Source of the DNA: Mytilus californianus
Taxonomy: Eukaryota > Mollusca > Bivalvia > Mytilida > Mytilidae
Reading direction: 5' to 3'
Assembly: GCF_021869535.1 (NCBI RefSeq)
Contig: NW_026262712.1
Span: 53,138,384-53,202,383, forward strand
DNA: 64,000 nucleotides
The notes beneath the pieces are model-generated. The model saw only the letters and a program-made list of their open reading frames with translations. It did no database searches and was not told where the DNA came from. This document shows, piece by piece, positions 59,891-64,000 of the stretch (position 1 is its first letter; every line of letters starts with the position of its first letter). Made by a program: the position numbers and the translations under genes.

Positions 59891-60499
59891 ATAAACGGGC
59901 AATTTTAGATAATTTGTTATAAATCAGAAGTGGAAGAAAAAACCGAAAAAAATCATGACCAAAACAAATATTACTAAAATCAAGTAATATTACAGAGAGA
60001 ATTATAATGATTGCTGTATAACCTAGATTGATTGTTGTTTGCTTTAAGTCCAGTGGCAAATAGTTCGTGCATAATATTCAGAATGAGAACGGGATTTATT
60101 AGGTAATTTCTGCAAAATGGGTCGACCACGATGAAGAGGTGGAATATTTAAACTTGCACTTGAAAACTAAGTTGAAGGATCCTTGAATAAGGGAAGAAAT
60201 TTAGCCTTGCGACAAAGAACACCTAAAAAAACAAATTCCAAGGGATCTTCAAAGTGGAGACCCTGTCTCTTTCAATACAAATGTGCTATCCAAAACAAGA
60301 AGAACATTTTGAAAAAGAGAGAAATAATAATAAATAAAATAGGTGATGCACAAATGCCTTATTTCAACAAAATTAAATCCAATTTGTGATTTAGGACAAC
60401 AGGATGATGTCCCTTTAATATATTTAGATCTTTATAAAAAGATAAACGGATAAAGATTTAGTAAAAACATACATATAAATAAACAAACACGCACAGTAT

Positions 60500-60655
60500 A
60501 TTTGTGTGTCTTCGGTAGGAAAACTGACAATCCTAGTCAATTAAGATTGAAGTCGAGTGCACCTGCCCCGTGCGAAATTCGAACTCACAACGGTGAGTGA
60601 ACCCCAGTGTTGACAGGCTAGTGATGCAGTAGTTCGGCCACCGAGGCCCCTATAT
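60500..60655 (-). mobile_element. tRNA-related SINE head, reverse strand
   Basis: Minus strand 'ggggcctcggtggccgaact' resembles the start and A box of a class II tRNA. The B box 'gagttcgaatttc' lies about 60 bases on. The tail 'gactaggattgtcagttttc' is not tRNA. No proper cloverleaf, so not a functional tRNA gene. Confidence 0.6.
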
Positions 60656-60979
60656 TTAATTTGGAAATTATAGATTAAGTTATACATAAAATTTACACAA
60701 ATGCCCACCATATGAAAATATCACTCAGTCCTACACTTTGCTGTTGTTGATTATATTGCTACATTGTACATGATTTTGTTCAGTATTCGTTATAATCATT
60801 TGTATATAAAAAAAAGTTTTTCTTTCGATAGATATTTTCCTTGTTTAACATAAACTCGCAACTTTAATCTATGAAAATTGATGATTTACAATATCAATTA
60901 AAATCATAGTTTGACGAACAGTTTAAAAATATGGAAATATTTTGTCGGAGTTTCAAAGTACATATGTTAATTTTAAATA

Positions 60980-62562
60980 CGTTGCGCACGATGTTGGTAC
61001 TACTTAGCGTTACACGACGTTCCGCATAATGAAGCGATTTCGAAGAATTCAAAGAACGTTTCAAGCGTTCAAGCCTATAATTGATGAGGTCATTTTACTG
61101 TTGTGAATTTGGTAACCGATTTCGGTTTGTCTGAAAATGCATAGTTTAACAAATAAAACTCAAAGTGGTCGTACACATATTTTTTTTTAATGAATATTCA
61201 TTTATAGTTGTCAGTCTTTCCAGGCCATAATTGATCATTTTACTTTTGGAAGCAGTTCGCATTAATGAATCATATATTAATTTCCAAATTTATACATATT
61301 TCTTTTTAGTAAAAATTAGATTTTGATTTTATTTTCCCTTTTTAATGCATGTTTATACATACTCCTTTTGTTGCATTTCTTTCCGTTTCCGTTTCCTTTC
61401 TATATTTTATCATTTCCCGATGCTTTCTTTGTCGCAAAATTTCTAGGTAGTTAAACATTTTGGATTCATGTTTTTCTCATTTCCGTATTTTTGTGCCATT
61501 ATGCATATCCTTTGTTTTGTTATAATAGCCAGCAATGGTTTGTCTCTATTTTATTTTATTAACAAAAAAAATATGCATGTTGCTTTTGATGATTTAAAAC
61601 TTGCAGATAGACAACGCTCCTTGAATAAAACAAATGTCATGAATGTGCTGAAAAAAACTAAGATCCCGATATTTTTTATACCAATCTCATTCGAATTAAA
61701 CTGGAAACAAATAATTATGATATAAAATTAAAAACCCGAGCATGACAACAATTACGTTTTGCGAACGTTGGGACAAAACGGCTATACTTTTTGAAACGAT
61801 ATAAACATCTTGTTGCCTATCGAAAATATGTTAAACACTAGATTGTTTAAAAAGAAAAAGAAAAAAACTTTTACCGCCAAGTTTTATTTTCTTTGATCTA
61901 ACTATGCTTATTTAATATACAGCCGGTTAAACCCTCAATTGTAAAGAAAATACAGCGTTGTTTTTTTTCGTTGGGACAAGATGGCTATACTTTTCGAAGT
62001 CATTGCAATAGAAACTATACGCATGGTTTCCGGCAAAAAAATATTATGAACCAGGAGAAAAGTAAAAAAACTTTCAAAATATTATAAATATTTTTCCTCT
62101 CAGCTTTTCCAATTTCACGGTATAAATGCGCAAACCCGATATATGCTTACCTTGCATATGCTTGGACATTTTTCAGACCGTTTTCAAAAATAACATTATC
62201 CGGTTTACGGTTTCAGTGATATTGATTTTGCTTTAAAACGCAAATAACAATAACAATAGCAATAATCTTATGAAGTTTTACGATGGTCAGAAAAAAAAAA
62301 TACTGTAGGAAAGAAACGGAACTCCGATCTTTTGCACACAAAATGTAACGTTGGACATTACGTTTTTGCGTAAAAATGGGATAATTAAGTGTTATAATTC
62401 TTGATATTTTAAATTTCGGTTCCTTTTTTTTCTTTATTTTCAAGTCTAATGTAATAAAATCAACCAAAAATCACTATATTTTTATCGAACTGACCAGTCT
62501 ACGTATTTATTTTCATGCTAATCTATAGCAAAATGGAATTCGTACCAACATCGTGCGCAACG
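60980..62562. mobile_element. 1.58-kb region bounded by 21-bp perfect inverted repeats
   Basis: 60980-61000 and 62542-62562 are exact inverses (CGTTGCGCACGATGTTGG plus TAC), unusually CpG-rich for this window. The interior has a direct repeat of 'cgttgggacaa.a.ggctat' near 61767 and 61970. No clear target duplication was found, so element status is uncertain. Confidence 0.5.
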
Positions 62563-63690
62563 TCTAAGCATATTAGATACTGTGATTATAGATTATTAGT
62601 TCTTTTTACTAGAATTGACCTTGCTATTGAAATGATCTTGATAAATCTTTTTGATTTTTTTGTTGGTGCAGAAATGATATGAAAAAATAATGTAAAACAC
62701 GGATTAACCCCTATAACTTATCATTTGGTAAACAGGGGGTAGTTTCACGAAAGTTTTTGCCACTTAAAACAAAGGAACAAACCAAATGAATACTTGAAGC
62801 CATTTGTATTACACGTTAGTACATATCAAAGTATACTCCTACATGTACTTGTACATGACTTAATTACTAATAACGGATGAGGTCACATTGTTGAGTGTTG
62901 CACAACGTACTATTATTCATGAAATCCGCAGAAATTCATTTTTCGCCGTTATCCATTTCTAAATGATGAATTCTTTCTCTAATAACATCGACCGTCGTAA
63001 TTATGAAATTTGCAGTAAACGTATGCATGTATACACTCGGTCCCCATTATTATGATTTGTCTTGGGACAGGAATTATGTTGTCGAAGTTGTGACAAAATT
63101 TAAGACCTGTCTTATTTCAATGAAATTATGTGAAATATTCAGGACAGGATGCATAGCGAAGGCATACATACTTAGTCCCACATACATTTTGTCCTAGGAC
63201 AACTTCATGAAAGAAACCCCGGCTCAGATATTGCTTCTGTGTATTTTCTTACAAGTAAAGGTAAAACAAATTTAACTTTGTATATGAAACAAGTTTGTGT
63301 CTAACCTAATAGCTCCTTCCGGCAAAATGTCAAATCGTTTCCTAAATCACGTAAAAATAAACATTTTTGTTATATTTGTTTTTAAATTATAATTATTTAA
63401 TAGGAACAATCTTTAGAAATCTTTACAAATACTTGAAAATAGATTTAAACGGGGAATATTTAATATGATTCAGGTTTTTTACATTTCAATCATAATAATC
63501 TATCAACATACACAGTCGAATGACGCATTTAGAAAACTCAAATATGCACACATAAACCCGTTGAAAAAAGTAGTGTTAGTTCGCACAAACTTACAATACA
63601 TATATCATTCAAGGCTATTATTAATTGCGGATATATTAATCTGTATTTCTTGATCTTTAACTCTAGACAACAATATAATTGAATACTAAA
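62563..63690. other. Intronic AT-rich DNA, no feature recognised
   Basis: Presumed intron 1 of the second claudin-like gene. Open frames here are short and lack family features. Confidence 0.4.
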
Positions 63691-63694
63691 TAAA

Positions 63695-63850
63695 AAAAGG
63701 CGAAAGATACCAAAGGGATACTCAAACTAACAAGTCGAAAATTAACTGACAACGCCATGGTAAAAATGAAAAATGTCCAAAAAGGCAAACAACAGTATAT
63801 AAAGACAACATAGAAAACTAAAGACTGAGCAACACGAACCTGCCCGTTAC
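63695..63850 (+). repeat. Repeat B, second copy
   Basis: 'ggcgaaagataccaaaggga', 'gtcgaaaattaactgacaac', 'gccatgg' and 'gagcaacacgaacctg', matching 22950-23110. Confidence 0.75.
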
Positions 63851-64000
63851 AAAACTGTTAAACATCAAAATGTAATCATCATCCTGCTATATAGACATAT
63901 CGTTACACGGGATTTTGAAAACAAATTGAATACAGATTAATAAGCTCAGGATGACTTTCGAGGGAGTTCAAAAAATCGTGTCCTGTCTGAAAGCACCTTG

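Overview
The window looks like a bivalve mollusc genome, most likely a mussel (Mytilus or a close relative). It is AT-rich, genes are sparse and split by long introns, and most of the DNA is repeats of kinds I recognise from mussels. These include the short dispersed repeat carrying 'agatgtggtatga..gccaatgagacaac', the repeat opening 'ggcgaaagat', the 'agctcacctg' repeat with a (GTC)n start, tRNA-derived SINEs and Penelope-like retroelement ends. The species is inferred from memory of these repeats; no database was searched.

Five protein-coding loci can be supported, and the splice phases agree at every junction I could check. (1) 2545-2750 (+) is the last exon of an F-type lectin domain (fucolectin) protein whose earlier exons are not seen. 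(2) 10110-7164 (-) is a complete three-exon, 215-residue claudin-like four-transmembrane protein. (3) 30486-24211 (-) is a complete three-exon, 184-residue secreted ependymin-related protein. (4) 39864-42531 (+) is a two-exon, 372-residue TNF-receptor-like protein with one six-cysteine module. (5) 59135-59354 (+) is the first exon of a second claudin-like protein that runs off the right edge. Loci 2 and 5 are probably paralogues, with Trp pairs at the same residues and a phase-1 intron at the equivalent place. The genes form no operon or pathway; the lectin, ependymin and TNFR products are all extracellular or receptor-type proteins.

Layout: 1-2.5 kb AT-rich with a palindromic minisatellite; 2.5-3 kb lectin exon and a small inverted-repeat element; 3-7 kb repeats, including a retroelement 3' end and two small fold-back elements; 7.2-10.1 kb claudin-like gene with repeats in intron 1; 11-18.3 kb repeats, including a giant inverted repeat, a SINE, a 32-bp minisatellite and a second retroelement 3' end; 19.3-20.9 kb a decayed Penelope-like reverse transcriptase; 21-24 kb repeats; 24.2-30.5 kb ependymin-related gene with at least three elements in its introns; 31-38 kb elements and three tandem arrays of about 160-190 bp units; 38.9-42.5 kb TNFR-like gene; 42.6-48.4 kb AT-rich DNA holding two clear DNA-transposon relics; 48.4-52 kb tandem array of about 503-bp units; 52-57 kb minisatellites, nested repeats and a GIY-YIG endonuclease fragment; 57-58.2 kb retroelement tail split by another element; 59-64 kb start and first intron of the second claudin-like gene.

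The most notable observations are in the mobile DNA. Three different ~0.7-kb elements share CAG-beginning termini and 5-bp target duplications. A 1,064-bp hAT-type element has a perfect 8-bp duplication. A 951-bp element is nested in a Penelope-like tail. Two retroelement ends carry an RT C-terminus that stops without the usual GIY-YIG domain. I found no CRISPR array, rRNA or canonical tRNA gene, and no clear evidence of a new multi-gene system.
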